Notes: a model not told the origin generated them from the sequence alone. DNA of 64,000 nucleotides from Apostichopus japonicus (GCF_037975245.1 NC_092572.1:14140269-14204268); one strand, 5' to 3'. Counted from the first letter of the stretch, positions 47,294-60,186 are shown. Translations and numbers: made by a program.

Positions 47294-50200
47294 GTAAGGA
47301 AACGAAAATCATTAATACATTTTATAGTGATTCGTCTCATATTCTTTTTAAAACTTAGGTAATGGAATGGACACAATCGAAGTAAAATAATCAATGGAAA
47401 CTTACCGTTGATATAATACCACCAAAAGTTGTATATCTTATGATATGATTTTCCCCTCTCAGTTCTATTGATCCTGATATCAATTCTGTTCAAAGTTTTC
47501 AAGCTACTAACTGCAAGTATTATGATTATAATTTCTTTCAAGATATTACCAACGATTTATGGGATCAGAAACTTACCTTGTATCATGTGAATGCTAGGTC
47601 TCTGAATAGTAACTTTAATAATTTATTATTATCACTAAGATCCGTTAGGCATAATATTTCTGTTATCGGTATAACCGAGACCTGGCTTGGTAATCCTAAT
47701 ACTTTACATACTCTCTACAACATCCCTGGGTATAATATGGAACATGCCTCTAGGCAAGGGCGTGGTGGAGGGGTCGCACTATATATCAATTCATCTCTTA
47801 AATACAAATCTCGTTCAGATTTGAGTATATTTGTAGAAGGCGTATTTGAGTCGACTTTTATAGAACTACAGGCTTCTCATTCGCCAATCATCATAGGGGT
47901 TATTTATTGCCCCTCCGGTGTTAGCGAAACTGTGCTTGACATGTTCTCTACTTTATTTATTTCATTGAATCGAGAAGACAGGAGTTGTTTCTTAATGGGC
48001 GACTTTAACTGTAATCTCTTAATTACATCGGAAAACATCGGTAATCAGTTTATCAACCTTGTACACTCTCACTCTTTTCGTCCACTCCACAATTTGCCTT
48101 CTAGGATAACGTCACACTTTGCTACACTTCTTGATGTAATTTTCACGAATAGTCCATCACTGTCATCTACCTCGGGCATAATTTGTGACGACATTTCGGA
48201 TCATTTCCCTGTTTTTACTATTGTTGACATTGACAATGTTAAAACTAGTATTCCGTCAATTACTTTAAGGAGGCACGTTAATCCAGCAACTATACGGTTA
48301 TTTCGGTCTGCTATTGAAAACGAAACTTGGCAAGATGTCTTTTATGGCAATGATGTAAACGTTGCATTTGATCAGTTTAATAAAATATTTAGTTAGCATT
48401 TAAACAACTGTCTTCCGTATGTTCCTAGTACAAAGAAGGGTATTAGTGACAAGAATGACTGGATGACTCCTGCCATCCTTAATTCTTGCCGTACAAAGAA
48501 TCGTCTATATAAAAAATATCTCCGTAGCCGTACTGCAAACAACTTGAACGACTACAAATGTTTTCGTAATCGTCTTACGTCTGTTATCAGGCTGGCCAAA
48601 AAGTCTTACTACACCAATATGTTTAATAATAACAACCAGGATGCGAAAAGTATGTGGCGGTCAATAAATACCCTTTTACATGGTCGACAAGCTAATCGCA
48701 CTCCTGAACAGATTAATTATCAGGGGGTCAGTTTTTCTAATCCATTGGATATTGGAAACATTTTTAATGATTATTTTACTACTATTGGTCCAGCCACTCA
48801 ACATAAGATTCCTAATGTTAATTCTCACTACAAAATGTACCTGCAAGCACCAGTCATTGACTCTTTATTCATTATTCCTGCAACAAGAGATGAGGTCCTT
48901 AAAGTACTTCTATCACTCAAGCCATCCGCTGCTGGTTTTGATGGTGTTTCTGCTATTATTGTAAAACATGTTGCCCATTCATTATGTATTCCACTCACAT
49001 ATCTTTGTAATCTCTCTTTTGAGCTTGGTGTTGTCCCCACATCTTTAAAAATAGCTCGAGTTGTTCCTGTCTTTAAGGCCGGTGAAAAGGAATCCGTGAA
49101 TAATTATAGACCCATTTCAGTTCTCCCATGTTTCTCCAAGGTAATCGAAAAAATAATGTTCTCACGGTTATATAACTTTATTGCTAAGCATAATTTACTG
49201 TATAACTATCAATTTGGTTTCCTTCCTGGCCGCTCAACTACACATGCTATTTTACATTTTACTTGTAAAGTTATGGAAGCTTTCGAAAATAATCAGTATG
49301 CTTCTGGTATATTTCTGGATCTTTCGAAGGCGTTTGATACCCTTGACCATAACATTTTACTTGAAAAACTTAGTCATTATGGAATCCGGGGAACTGTACT
49401 TCAGTGGTTCAAAAGCTATCTTGCTGATCGTCACCAGTTTGTTGTTATTAATAATATAAATTCTGTTTCTAAGCCAATTAAGTGTGGTGTTCCTCAAGGG
49501 TCCATACTTGGTCCATTGTTGTTTATAATTTATGTTTAACATATATTAACTTAATGACCTCTATAGAGCCAGCAACAAATTTCATATAATCTCTTATGCT
49601 GATGATACCAACCTGTTCTTTTCCAGTAATGACATTAATTTTCTATTGGATACTATACAGAATGAGTTTACATATATTCATGATTGGTTTTGTGCAAATA
49701 AATTGTCACTAAATGTTAAGAAAACTACCTCTATTGTGTTTAGTACACCTTCAAAGCACTTAAATCCTAACATTAATAGTATCAGACTTTGCGGTGTTGA
49801 TGTTATGCTGTCTAAGACTACTAAATTTCTTGGGGTTTATATAGATAATCATCTTTCTTGGAAAAATCATATTCAGAATATTTGTATGAAAGTGTCTAAA
49901 GGCGCTGGAGTTCTTAATAGACTTCGCTAAATCATTCCCAGAAGCACATTGGTCACTTTGTATAATACACTCATACTTCCCTATCTTACATATTGTAATG
50001 TTATTTGGGGCAGTACCCATGCCTCTAGAATTCAACCCGTTTACTTACTTCAAAAGAGAGCCATTCGTTATATTTGTAATGCGGATTACCTCCAGCATAC
50101 AGCACCCCTGTTTACTACTCTTAACGCTCTTAGTATCTATGATATAAATCGTTACTATGTTGGTATTTTTATTTTCAATTGGTTACATGATAATGCTCCG

Positions 50201-53200
50201 TCGACTTTTCGCAACTATTTTCAGTTACGTAACGATCCTTATCCCAACCGTGCGCCAAATCAATTGACTGTTCCTTACTTTAGACTTAGGTCTGCACAAC
50301 TTGGTATTCGCTATGTCGGCGTAAAACTTTGGAATTCCCTCCCTACTACTATTACTGGTTGTAAAACTCTGAACACCTTCAAAAAACGTCTTAAAGGGTA
50401 TCTTATATCAAACTATCATTGATTTTGTATTTTCCTTTCTTTGCCATCTTTGTTCTGTTTTCTCTGTATACTTAAGCTTTCTTTCTATGTTTTATTTGTA
50501 AAGGGGTGTCAACGTAAACAAGCTCTGCAGAGCTTCTTGTTGGCACTCATCAATCTCTTGTTCTCTTGTACATTTACCCACGTCTATTGTCATAATTGCA
50601 TACTTTAATGCGAGAGATTGAAATAAAGTCTTATGAATTGACTTGAATTGAATTGATGATGAGAATATTTCATTCTAACATTTGATTTCAGATTCTTCAA
50701 AAATCAAGACGACAGGAGAAAACGAGAGATTGCAACTGGCTTATATTGGTTCCTCGGCAAAGATTATTTGCTCTTTCGAAACATTTCATGAGCATGATGT
50801 AGTACAATGGTCACACGGAGAGAAAATGGTAATAACTGACCAACCATTCATAAATGAGGAGGACAGTATTTATTCAACGGAAAGAATTGAAACCACAGCT
50901 TCACTTATAATTAAAAATATTAGGTATCATGACGGAGGAAATTACAAGTGTAAACAAATTACAAGCGCAGGAGGACAATGGGTGGTCCATAACTGGCTGT
51001 TAATAATACAAGGTGAGATATATCGCATAATGTGCAATCTATAGTTTTCCAAATCTAAACCTCTCCAGTTACTAACATAATTTCAAAAATTAGTGTAAAG
51101 TTTAATTAAAGGTTTCATTTAAACTACAACAAAATCACATACACTACAACTCTTTGAGTGATGTTTTCGAACCTATTCCAGTTACTACTTTAAGATTTAC
51201 AAAGCAGTTTCATTTCTTTTTCAGATGGACCATTCTTGGAATCAATTGCAACGGTAATGGAAAATGAATCTATATCGGCGACATGTTGTGTAGAATTTTC
51301 ACACGCCGTTGATCACGTAAAATATCTTTGGTCGATTGATATTCCAATATTCACAACAAACAGAATCAGCAACACAGTTGCACCCATAGTTCATATTTGC
51401 AGCAATGTGTTAATTGCAGCAAAACGAAGCTATCACAACAAAATGTTGGAATGCACCATAGCAAACGGACTCAATGTTTCCAGCTACAGGCGTGTTAAAT
51501 TTATGTGTAAGTAACAGTGTAAAAGGGAAATATTTTTACCGAACATTTTTTCTGCATCTATTTCATCTAGTTCATTCTCGATTTTCATTCATTCTGTCAA
51601 TGCTTTCATTTTCTTCGTTTCCATTACAACTTACAGACCCCGCCACATCAGTATGGAAATCTCCAACGACTCCATTAATTGTTGAAAATAACACTTACAT
51701 CAATATAACATGCTTATATGATGGATTTCCGCCTCCTAATATTACATTGCAAAAGTACAATGCTGATTTAAAAATGCGATGGATCAATACAAACTCCTTT
51801 CCTGAACCTGTTAGACGAAATGATACACATATCACAGTAACGTTTCTGTACTACTTCTCAAGTGAGAACTCAAGTGAGAGGTTAAGATGCTTTGCTTCAA
51901 ACAACATGTCAGACATTCAAGGCGACCATGGAGTTCTCGTGGAAGCATTCAGTAAGGATGTTATTCGTTTCGTAAATATGTGTCCTTGGAAATTGTTAAA
52001 ATGGAATGTTAGATTAGGATGCACTTGATATCAAGTTTGCTTAAACATATGTAGCTTATCAAGGTATATTTATTATGTGGTAAATTAAAGGAAAATGCAA
52101 GCCTTACCATTGTCTGAACGTTGATTTAATCTGACATTATTGTAATAATGTGGGTAGTGTGGGCTGAAGAGGTTTTTGGTCGTAACGTTACTAAGGGATA
52201 CATAGGGATTGCCTTTATAACATATGTCGTGAACAAGTTCCGAACAAAACAATGACTTTTGTTGAAGAGTCCAAACTGCCACAATAAGGACAAAGAGAAG
52301 TGGCAGTGTAACACCAAACTGGAAAATGCATGCCAGAAACGAGTTTTATACTCTGACACCCCCCCCCCCTCTCCCTCTTTCTCTCTTTCTCAAAGTATAA
52401 ATATAATTTTGGGAAGTTGCAGACTATCATGACTATCATATTAATAAAATATATTAGCTAGGGGTTTCAACTCCTGTAAATTTAAACAAACATTAAGCAA
52501 GAAGTAATTACGAATAACATCACAGCATGCATGTATCTAGCTTAGCCTGTATTCAACAAGTCAAATTAATGTATAAACAGCCAATTCCTTTGTGTCACTA
52601 ATGCTTTGCAACAGTAATAAGTTATATTTACTATCGTATTTAAGCCTGGCTTTTCTTAACATTGTCCAGTCCCAGCAACGGTTGTGATATTGTCCGGGCC
52701 ACGGTACAGCCATATGGGTGATGACATAGCGATAACGTGTGCTAGCTATGGTCGTCCAACGCCAGACGTTTCCCTACAAAAGAATGTTGTTGGCCAATGG
52801 GAAACAGTGAATGAAGTGTCACCTACTAAGAATGCTACCACCAATCCACTCCAGCTCATATGGGAATTTCGTCTGGTAGTGAACAGTGCTAATACGGGAG
52901 AGTACAGATGTCACGCCAATAATACAATAGACACTTTTGATGATAGTAGTGCTTTACCTGTAGAAATTTTAAGTAAGTAATGGTTATTTGCACAATTGTC
53001 TTTTTCAATGGTTATTTGCACAATTGTCTTTTTCAATATATGAAGTGCATTTCTTCAATATATAATCTGCATATTAAAAAATCTTCATAAATTGTCTCTT
53101 CAGCCAGTCCGCATAATCTCGAAAGGCTCTTCAAAGCACAACTTTGTTTATATGTTCAAAGAATATCTCAAGAAGAGCTTCCTAGTGAATTCAGTAAAGG

Positions 53201-56200
53201 GGACACAATATATGTTTCCGTCTAAGAAAGAAGTATCGTTGGAATATAATATCTTCAACCGCGTATCAATACAAGTTACCAACCTTGGAAATCTACATCA
53301 GCATGTTGCACGTACAGTTATTTATATTTGGTATTAACATTAATCCAATTTCGATTATCCAAGTCTCATCGAAATGTACCTTTTCCTTGCTTTCTCCGTT
53401 TGTCTCAGACATAAACAAAATTATACGCCTTTGTGGCATTGCACCCTCGTTGTCGCTTAAGCGTCATAAAAATAAATGATTGATCACTATCATTATTACT
53501 AAGCACTTGTATCATGAACTGTATTTGACATAGGTTGAATTGAACACACCCTCTGTATAGCAAATGTGGAGTATATTATAGTACAACTTATATATTACAA
53601 ATAGGGCTACTGTTACTTCTTGACCTACACAACTATATTTAACAGATCAAATATCTCGTAAAATGATCGACGGAATGTCTAGGGAAAACTACAGTAAAAT
53701 AGATACATAGCACTATGTTATTTCTTTAACATACTCCCACGACCGCCACAACGATCGGACTGTTTATTCTGAATAATACTAGGCTGTCATTCATTATTTT
53801 GGTTGACTCGTTGCGCATTTGGTATTTGGTTTAAACTCTATAACTGATACCACAGAATACATACTTTCTAGTAGTATGTTACGCAAAATGTCAAATATCA
53901 CGTGATCAAATTAGGTACAGGTCAACCTGTGCACTTAACAAAAGTCTGTAATTGTGTAAGTTTCAGGTCAAGGAAAGTTTATTAATTAACAACATTGCTT
54001 TGTACATAACTAATGAGACAATAACTTAAAGTTTTTCACTCACTTACATTGTCTGTATGATATTTATGATTACATATACACCCACATTCGAGGATGAGAT
54101 CTGCAATTCCATTTATTGCCTACTTGTTGTTTTTTCTTTTCTAAATGGATACAGTTATGGTCTTCCATTAAAGACACACATGTAGGTCATCTATTGCACT
54201 TAAGTTTTAATAAGGAAGATAAGCTTAAATTACGTAAGCAGTTCAGGCAGTAAAGTATTATTTTTACCGAAACTGTTAAAATATCCCAAACCAAATATCT
54301 TCCGGACATTTCCTATTTGGGCTGTAAGAATTCTGTTACTCAAAATTTGAAGCCCTGTAAGCATATATTGAATATTTAATATGCATGTTTTAATTTGTCT
54401 TTCGCACAGTCAGCTTTTCCATGTTTATCCAGAAAAATATCAAAACAGCTGTCAGTCTACTCATCGGTATACTAGTCATCATTATCGTAATAGCAGCGAC
54501 TATTTGTCAAAGTAAGAATATTATTTTGATCGTTTTACGACTGAGTCTTTTAAGAGAAGGATAAGTTTTTTTTTCCAAAGCCAGGTTAGCTGTTACAGTT
54601 GGCTCTCGGATACGTTATCTGCTAGTGTCACTTCGTAACAATATAATGTTTGTTATGACGCATGCGTGAGAGCCCTTTTCGTGCTTTAGTGACTTGAAAT
54701 AACCCGTTGGTGATATTTTGATCAAATCCATAGCAAACATATTTTGAAATATAGACATGAAAATCATAAAATTATATATTTTATTATTATATATAAATTT
54801 GCTTCATCATGATCATTCTGTTATTTTATATTTTATGGCTGATATAATGTTGTACAACACTTCCGTTTCAAAAGATGGTTGTAACGTTGTCATAGTATTG
54901 TAAACTTTTGTCATGCTGTTTACATGCAACATTTTTGAAACGACTAAATAACTTAATTTAAATCTGTCTTATTAAAAAAAAAATCTTCCAAAGCAGATAC
55001 TCAGTTATCAATCAAATACTAATCAGTCCGCTATCACTTGTGATGGTATGAAATACACGGGGCATGTTTTATGATGCTTTGTTCACCAGAAAACCTTTAT
55101 ATAATGCTATTGCAACGGTCTCACTAAATGAGTGTACTCTAGTATGGTATCATGTTTGTACAATATATGCTAATTTATGCTTTTTATGCTAATTTAAAAT
55201 TCTCTAGCGAAAACTAGTGTCTCAGTGTTATGAAGTGACTGCTAAAATATGAAAACGTACAACACATAAGAGACTTCGGTCAGCTTGCGGCTTTGATAAG
55301 CCAATTTGGCTACAGTTTGTGAGTTCATGCTTGCAGGAGGATCTTAAATACATACATATATACACCCATTCACACACACATAGACCCATGCAAACACACA
55401 CATACGTACATAAATGCATACATACATGTTAAACTATTGGTCTAGTGATTTCGAGTTGGCAGATTGTCTTTTCATAGACTGGTCATGGGCAATGCTATTT
55501 CAATCGAACATTTCGACTCACCGTTTGAGTTCAATCTTTGGAGTCTTGCGGTATTTTCTTGGTTGAGGATTCACCCTTTTGTGATAAGCCTCTATACTTG
55601 ATTATATACGATCGGACGGTAATTATCTATATAATTATTAGGACAATATGCTTGAGTTTATGCACTGTCGTTCCAAAATTAGTCTAACGTTAGCCTTAAA
55701 ATAAACCATGTGTGTTTGTATCTTGTAGTCACTTTATGCGTTAGTTGCGTACACGTGCAGACTCAGGATAGTGTTTCAATACAACATTAGCTTAGACTAA
55801 AGATCAGTGAATTATGTTATACAGGAATGCTTTAACGATTATAAAAACTGTGGGCTGTTAACCAAGCCTACCAGTTACAAAGGATGATCTCTGAGTTCTA
55901 CGAAAAATGTTAGAACCAAGATGTAGCGAAAGTGAGTTTGCATTCGTAAAGAGATATGGACAATGCACACAGTTTAAGGGACTATGGTCTAATGACTGTG
56001 TTCTACCCATAACGAGCCAGATTGAAACCGATAAACCCCAATGTAACGTAATCTTTCCCTTAACATTCTCTTGTTTACTTCAATAATTTTTAGTTTTCAT
56101 AGCCAAATTATCTAGAAGGAATTTCTGCAAAAATCTTATCATAATTTCTTGTCAAAAGAACACTTATGTGCCCGCTGTTAATGACCGTCAAATTATGATA

Positions 56201-57805
56201 TAACAAAATATACACCGTTGGTAAGTAACGGCTCATAGCACCCACGGATGTTAGGAATGATTTAAGTCTAGATTACAAACTGACTCGGCCACGCCATAGC
56301 GTATGGAACAAAAACATAGTACTAATATAATTATGATAATGCCAACATAACATCAGTGACAAAGGATGTGGCATCTCGTAGGTATTTAGTTTTGATTCAG
56401 GCTGGCTGTTTATTTAGTGCTGTATTAAGAACCGTTGTTCCTTGTATCTGGATTATATATCACTATACTACATGTGATATTTCGTTTATTGTGATGTAGT
56501 CTATGCCTTTTATTTTTAATGACAGTTATATTTTTGGCGCCAAATCAGTCTTTATGGTTCAACAAATAGTTGTTTAACTACTTAGTGGAGTTTTACGAAA
56601 ATATAATTTTGGAATAGCTTAGTCTATGGAGGTGGGTATAATTTCGCTGTACTCAAAGCATTGTAACCAAATACAGAATGTTAAACCCGAACCTTCGTTT
56701 CATTATAACAGATCATACTTTCGCTAACGTATTTGTAAAAAGTTTAAAAAAAAAACTATTATTAATTGCTTACCCTTGTAACCTTCGAAATACTGTAAAC
56801 CCATCTAAGTGAGTGGTTCCTGTGACTAGGAACAGTTATCGACTGAAAAATTGTTTGTCTTTTCTGTTTAAGAGTTACACTTTTTCTTAGTTACACAATT
56901 CTTAGTATCCACATGTTTAGGCAGAAGAAGGTATGTAGTGTCATTATCCGAAGGTGACTTTCTCTTTGGCCATTTACACATAACGATGACATTATGTACA
57001 ACAAGTGATTACTTAAATAATGATGGTGGTCTGGGGTTGGAGGTGATAATTTGTGTAAATAATGGGGTTGAATGTGGTTTTGTAAAGTAATGAAAATGAG
57101 CTCTCGATGTGACACATTGTTCAAGTTGGGGAGGGGGATGAGGGAACGGGTTGGAAACTTGGTTGAGTGATCTAATTTGTTAGTTATCTCATCAAAGTGT
57201 CGAATAATAGTCAATAAAATAGGTCACTAACTAACCTGTTATTACTATTAGCTTGTAAACTTTTTGAACTTGAGTTTTATATGGGGGGGGGGGGGCGGTG
57301 GGACATGGGGAACTGGAGTTGTGGTGTGTGTGAGGAGCTGTTGATATGGTATTCACACCTTCAAACGATGAATAATAAAATGCCATCAAGACCTAACATG
57401 GATATGGTGTATAAAAACTTTGCGGTTGTCAAACTATATGAAGCAGAAATTGAAAAGTACAGGTGACTTATTCTAACACACAGCTTCACCCTATATTTGC
57501 ACACCCTACTAATGGTATGGCAGGCAATCATAGTATAGTGTAGTCATACCTGTTACATACGTAAATAATAGCCTTAAACGTGGAACAATTCTTTTCTTTC
57601 CTTTGTCACACATTTTTTCTTATGTCCAGATTCTTGCTGTTTACTCAAACCTGGATATATAGCCGGGCTAGTTCTTTTCATCATTTGGATGAGAGAACAA
57701 AAAAGATTAACAGTTAGCAGGTCGGGCTTTATAGAGGATTTAACGGAGCGTGACAGTTTGGGTATAGGAATGGGTTTCAGTTCCCTTTCGAAATATTCAG
57801 AGTAA
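47215..57805 (+). CDS. Four-Ig cell-surface receptor with short tail (gene 2, full span)
   Basis: Seven exons join to 1578 bases (525 residues plus stop), all phase 1. Order: signal peptide (1-26), four Ig domains (about 27-133, 134-227, 228-332, 333-433), membrane span (about 445-465) and a tail of about 58 residues without a kinase. Cumulative exon lengths through the four Ig exons (400, 682, 997, 1300) almost equal those of gene 1 (394, 682, 997, 1297). Ig2 shares CCV.FS, CSN, RSYH.K and N..N.SS with gene 1. It is a paralogue that keeps the ectodomain and has a different cytoplasmic module. Intron 1 contains a LINE in the same orientation. The last exon is the least certain part. Confidence 0.75.
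47455..50655 (+). mobile_element. Nearly full-length LINE (CR1/Rex1/L2-like group) in intron 1 of gene 2
   Basis: The first reading block (in-frame from about 47455, ATG at 47578, to 48396) is an APE-type endonuclease: ITETWL, GGVALYI, GVIYCPSG, MGDFNC, LDVIFTN and SDHFPVF. The next (48463-49539) is reverse transcriptase: NYRPISVLPCFSKVIEK, FGFLPGRST, LSKAFDTLDH and GVPQGSILGPL. YADD follows at 49596-49607, then the C-terminal region to 50422. Three lesions break it: TAG at 48394-48396, TAA plus a frame change at 49537-49539, and TAA at 49928-49930. The 3' UTR has a 16-base palindrome (50520-50535) and the end is a TGAATTG-type short repeat. The 5' UTR looks truncated. It is inactive and inserted in the sense direction of the host gene. 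Confidence 0.9.
50692..51012 (+). CDS. Gene 2 exon 2: Ig domain 1 (V-like)
   Basis: The acceptor is GATTTCAG and the donor CAAG/GTGAGA. Canonical landmarks are present: GSSAKIICSF, VVQW and DGGNYKC. Unlike Ig1 of gene 1, both disulfide cysteines are kept. Confidence 0.85.
51225..51506 (+). CDS. Gene 2 exon 3: Ig domain 2
   Basis: The acceptor is TTTTTCAG and the donor TATGT/GTAAGT. It shows ATCCVEF, YLW, ICSN, KRSYHNK and LECTIAN, the counterpart of exon 3 in gene 1. Confidence 0.85.
51637..51951 (+). CDS. Gene 2 exon 4: Ig domain 3
   Basis: The acceptor is CTTACAG and the donor TTCA/GTAAGG. It is 315 bases, the same as exon 4 of gene 1. It shows INITC, DGFPPPNITLQKY (Leu-Gln at the Trp site) and LRCFASN, with several N-glycosylation sequons. 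Confidence 0.85.
52670..52972 (+). CDS. Gene 2 exon 5: Ig domain 4
   Basis: The acceptor is TGTCCAG and the donor TTAA/GTAAGT. It shows DDIAITCASYGRPTPDVSLQK (Leu-Gln again), WEFRL and TGEYRCHANN, an I-set-like domain. Confidence 0.85.
53104..53225 (+). CDS. Possible alternative terminal exon of gene 2 (soluble form)
   Basis: A good acceptor (TTGTCTCTTCAG) follows the Ig4 exon by 131 bases. In the required phase 1 it opens a 40-residue hydrophilic stretch that ends at TAA 53223-53225, with an AATAAA-like hexamer near 53470. Its use would give a secreted ectodomain with no membrane span. There is no independent support, and it could be chance. Confidence 0.25.
53230..54409. other. Gene 2 intron sequence, nothing recognised
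   Basis: AT-rich. No Ig, kinase or transposon pattern was seen. Confidence 0.4.
54410..54511 (+). CDS. Gene 2 exon 6: transmembrane segment
   Basis: The acceptor is TTCGCACAG and the donor CAAA/GTAAGA, phase 1 to 1. It encodes a polar spacer, then a hydrophobic helix (TAVSLLIGILVIIIVIAAT). Its size and position match exon 6 of gene 1. Confidence 0.8.
54860..56533 (+). repeat. Dispersed repeat A, uninterrupted copy 2
   Basis: It lies in the last intron of gene 2 and matches 11410-12826 plus 17581-17788. It serves as the empty-site reference that defines the 4754-base insertion. Confidence 0.85.
56898..57024 (+). repeat. Direct repeat C, copy 1
   Basis: TTCTTAGTATCCACATGTTTA...AGAAGGTATGTAGTG...TTATCCGAAGGTGACTTTCT is repeated at 58989-59112 with few changes. 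Confidence 0.85.
57630..57805 (+). CDS. Gene 2 exon 7: cytoplasmic tail and stop
   Basis: A strong acceptor (TTTCTTATGTCCAG) opens phase 1, the phase required by exon 6. It encodes about 57 residues: a short hydrophobic patch (GYIAGLVLFIIW), then MREQKRLTVSRSGFIEDLTE and a serine-rich end with KYSE before TAA. No ITAM, ITIM or kinase is evident. The minus strand is also open here (57825-57574), so this call rests on the splice phase and the membrane-to-basic transition. Confidence 0.55.
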
Positions 57806-58988
57806 CAAAGATTAAATGCAAACAAAAGAACTTTAACATACGTGTGAAGTCGTAATGGTTGAAATAATCGATAGGATTCTTAGTTGAAAGTATGAACGTG
57901 TCCTTCATTAACGAGGGTTGATGGTTGCCTGGGTAGAAGGAGGGGGGGGGGCGGTGGTCACTTATTATAAGAAAATGTTGGCTTAAATAATAAAATAAAA
58001 CATTCAGAGATAATGAGAAATGGCTGATTAGGTGTGGTCATTAATTGAGGTGGGATGGGGGTGGAGGAGGGGGACAGAGATAAAGGGAATCACGGTGTCA
58101 TTACCTACAGAGGTATGGGGGCGGTAGAGGAGTGTACACCCCAAGTGGTACTACGATTGTTTATTAAGGCCGAGGAGTTGGTAGCATGGAGATTCATACA
58201 CATCACAATTGAAAGGGAAAGGAGGGAATTCTCTCGTTTCACCCATCTTTAAGCTAGTGATGCAAAAGATTATTTAAAAAAAATATAAACAATTTCTGGA
58301 TCAAAGATCTTGAGGCAATTTGTATCCGCATTGAATCTAATTTGTAGTGACATGATCGACTGACCATTATTTAATCGTCTAGCATATTTCTAGTCAAAAC
58401 GAATGTCCTTATAATATAATGAAGATAACATAAATAAAAATATTAATTGGATTAACCAAAACAATTAACAAAATAACTTTTTTTCTTCCTTTTTATTGGT
58501 CTTATTGTCTTAACAATTACCGGAAGTGAAAATAATAAAGACAAATTGAAAACTAATAATTTGAGCAACTTGTCTCTATACAATACAGAAACAGGTTACA
58601 CATAGTAGTACCTTTATTATTTTAATTCTTTAATAAATAACTTTTTTTGTTTTAATTTAATAATTACCCTATTGAAACGATTTCTTTTGTCATGCAATAA
58701 CACATAAACACAACTTTGTTGGTTTACGTCAGTTCACTTCCGACCAAGATACAGAGGTGATAGAACAATGAAAGCAGTAAAGATAAAAGAAAGAACAATA
58801 TATAATATAATAAAAGGAAAACAGAAGAGCATAATATAGTAAAATGTTCGTTGTGACTACGGTGGGCTTACAGTGGAGTATTGTATGAATTTAATACAAT
58901 GAAGAAATACATGGAAAAGGCATGCCTGGTTATTATGCAAGCATAATACGACACATTGAAAGAAAATATCACATTTTGTTATTTGCAA
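57806..58988. other. Non-coding 3' flank of gene 2
   Basis: It contains G-rich tracts (near 57943 and 58050) and AT-rich sequence. No feature is recognised apart from possible 3' UTR. Confidence 0.4.
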
Positions 58989-59112
58989 AATTCTTAGTGT
59001 CCACATGTTTAAGTGAGAGAAGGTATGTAGTGTTATTATCCGAAGGTGACTTTCTGCGCTGGTCATTTACACATAACGATGATATTATGTACTACAAGTG
59101 ATTAATTAAACA
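58989..59112 (+). repeat. Direct repeat C, copy 2
   Basis: Copy of 56898-57024. Confidence 0.85.
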
Positions 59113-60131
59113 AATTACTTTATAACGAAAAAGGCCTACTTTCTCAGTGTAAGCCTGGTAAACGATGGCTGAACATTAGAGTGATGGGTGGAGTTAGAAC
59201 TTGTTGATACTGCTTTGAGACAACGTGATGTTTGGACTTAATGTAAGATGACCAAACCAAACGTTGATCTTAGAACGTCCATAAAAATTGCACAAAGGTA
59301 CCGCTAAAGTAGTTTGCAAATGACAATATTTTTCTTTGCTTCATTGTTTACCAATTAATATAATATTGTCAGTTAATAGTAGCATGAACGGACCATTTAT
59401 AAATGTAAATTTAGCCAATGAAAGGAATATATGTTGGTGATGTTGCTTCTGCCCATAAACATTGCAGGTGCGATAGCTATATCAGATTGAACTTCAATAG
59501 CTTATGGCTTCATTTGGTATCAAAGATGTTTGGTAATTACCCGAACACTTGTAATTAATTGATACAAAAATTATATTTAACTTCTAAATGAAAACAGGTT
59601 GTAACACTTTCTTCATTTAAAACAATACACGTGTTTGCTTGTAAAATCTGCAACCGAAAGAATTAGTTTCACATCAAGAAAGCGTAGTTCATTTGTTGTT
59701 AAATGTTAAAGTAAGAATTTTTAATTGGTTCGGGGTAAGTATAAATACCCTCTTCAAGTAGTACTGTATTATACAGTTAAATAATGCAGACGATTTATCA
59801 TAAGTAAACTGGACTTTATTAGCAAAGGAAGATGCGAAATCTCTCATCAACACATGCGATTATCATATATAAAAGGTGCATAAATACATTGGTAATTATA
59901 TCACACAATTCTTCACGATATCTGACATTCTCTACTCAGATTTCTAACTCAAATTATCCATGCATGTAACTCTCAAGGCAGTTGGTACTCAATAAATGCA
60001 GACCTCTAACAAGGATTAATCTAATGATAATTAAGCGAACGAAGCTGTAGGCTTGTTTGTGTTTACACCACTGTTGTATTAGTATGGCACTTAATGTATT
60101 ATCTGAATCTCCGTTACAGCACGCCAACACG
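59113..60131. other. Intergenic flank of gene 3
   Basis: Nothing recognised. It presumably contains the promoter of gene 3. Confidence 0.35.
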
Positions 60132-60186
60132 ATGAACCTCTTTGGCATTTCTTTCATTTTGGTCAGCTGTCTTTCAAGTCTGTGTG
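60132..60186 (+). CDS. Gene 3 exon 1: signal peptide
   Basis: MNLFGISFILVSCLSSLCG ends phase 1 at GTG/GTAAGC. An in-frame upstream ATG at 60084 exists, but the leader starting at 60132 has the better n-region and core. Confidence 0.65.

Noticed and set aside
57281-57466. Open frame ending in KLYEAEIEKYR as a tail exon of gene 2
   Set aside because: No acceptor gives the required phase 1, and it starts in a poly-G run. The exon at 57630 fits better.
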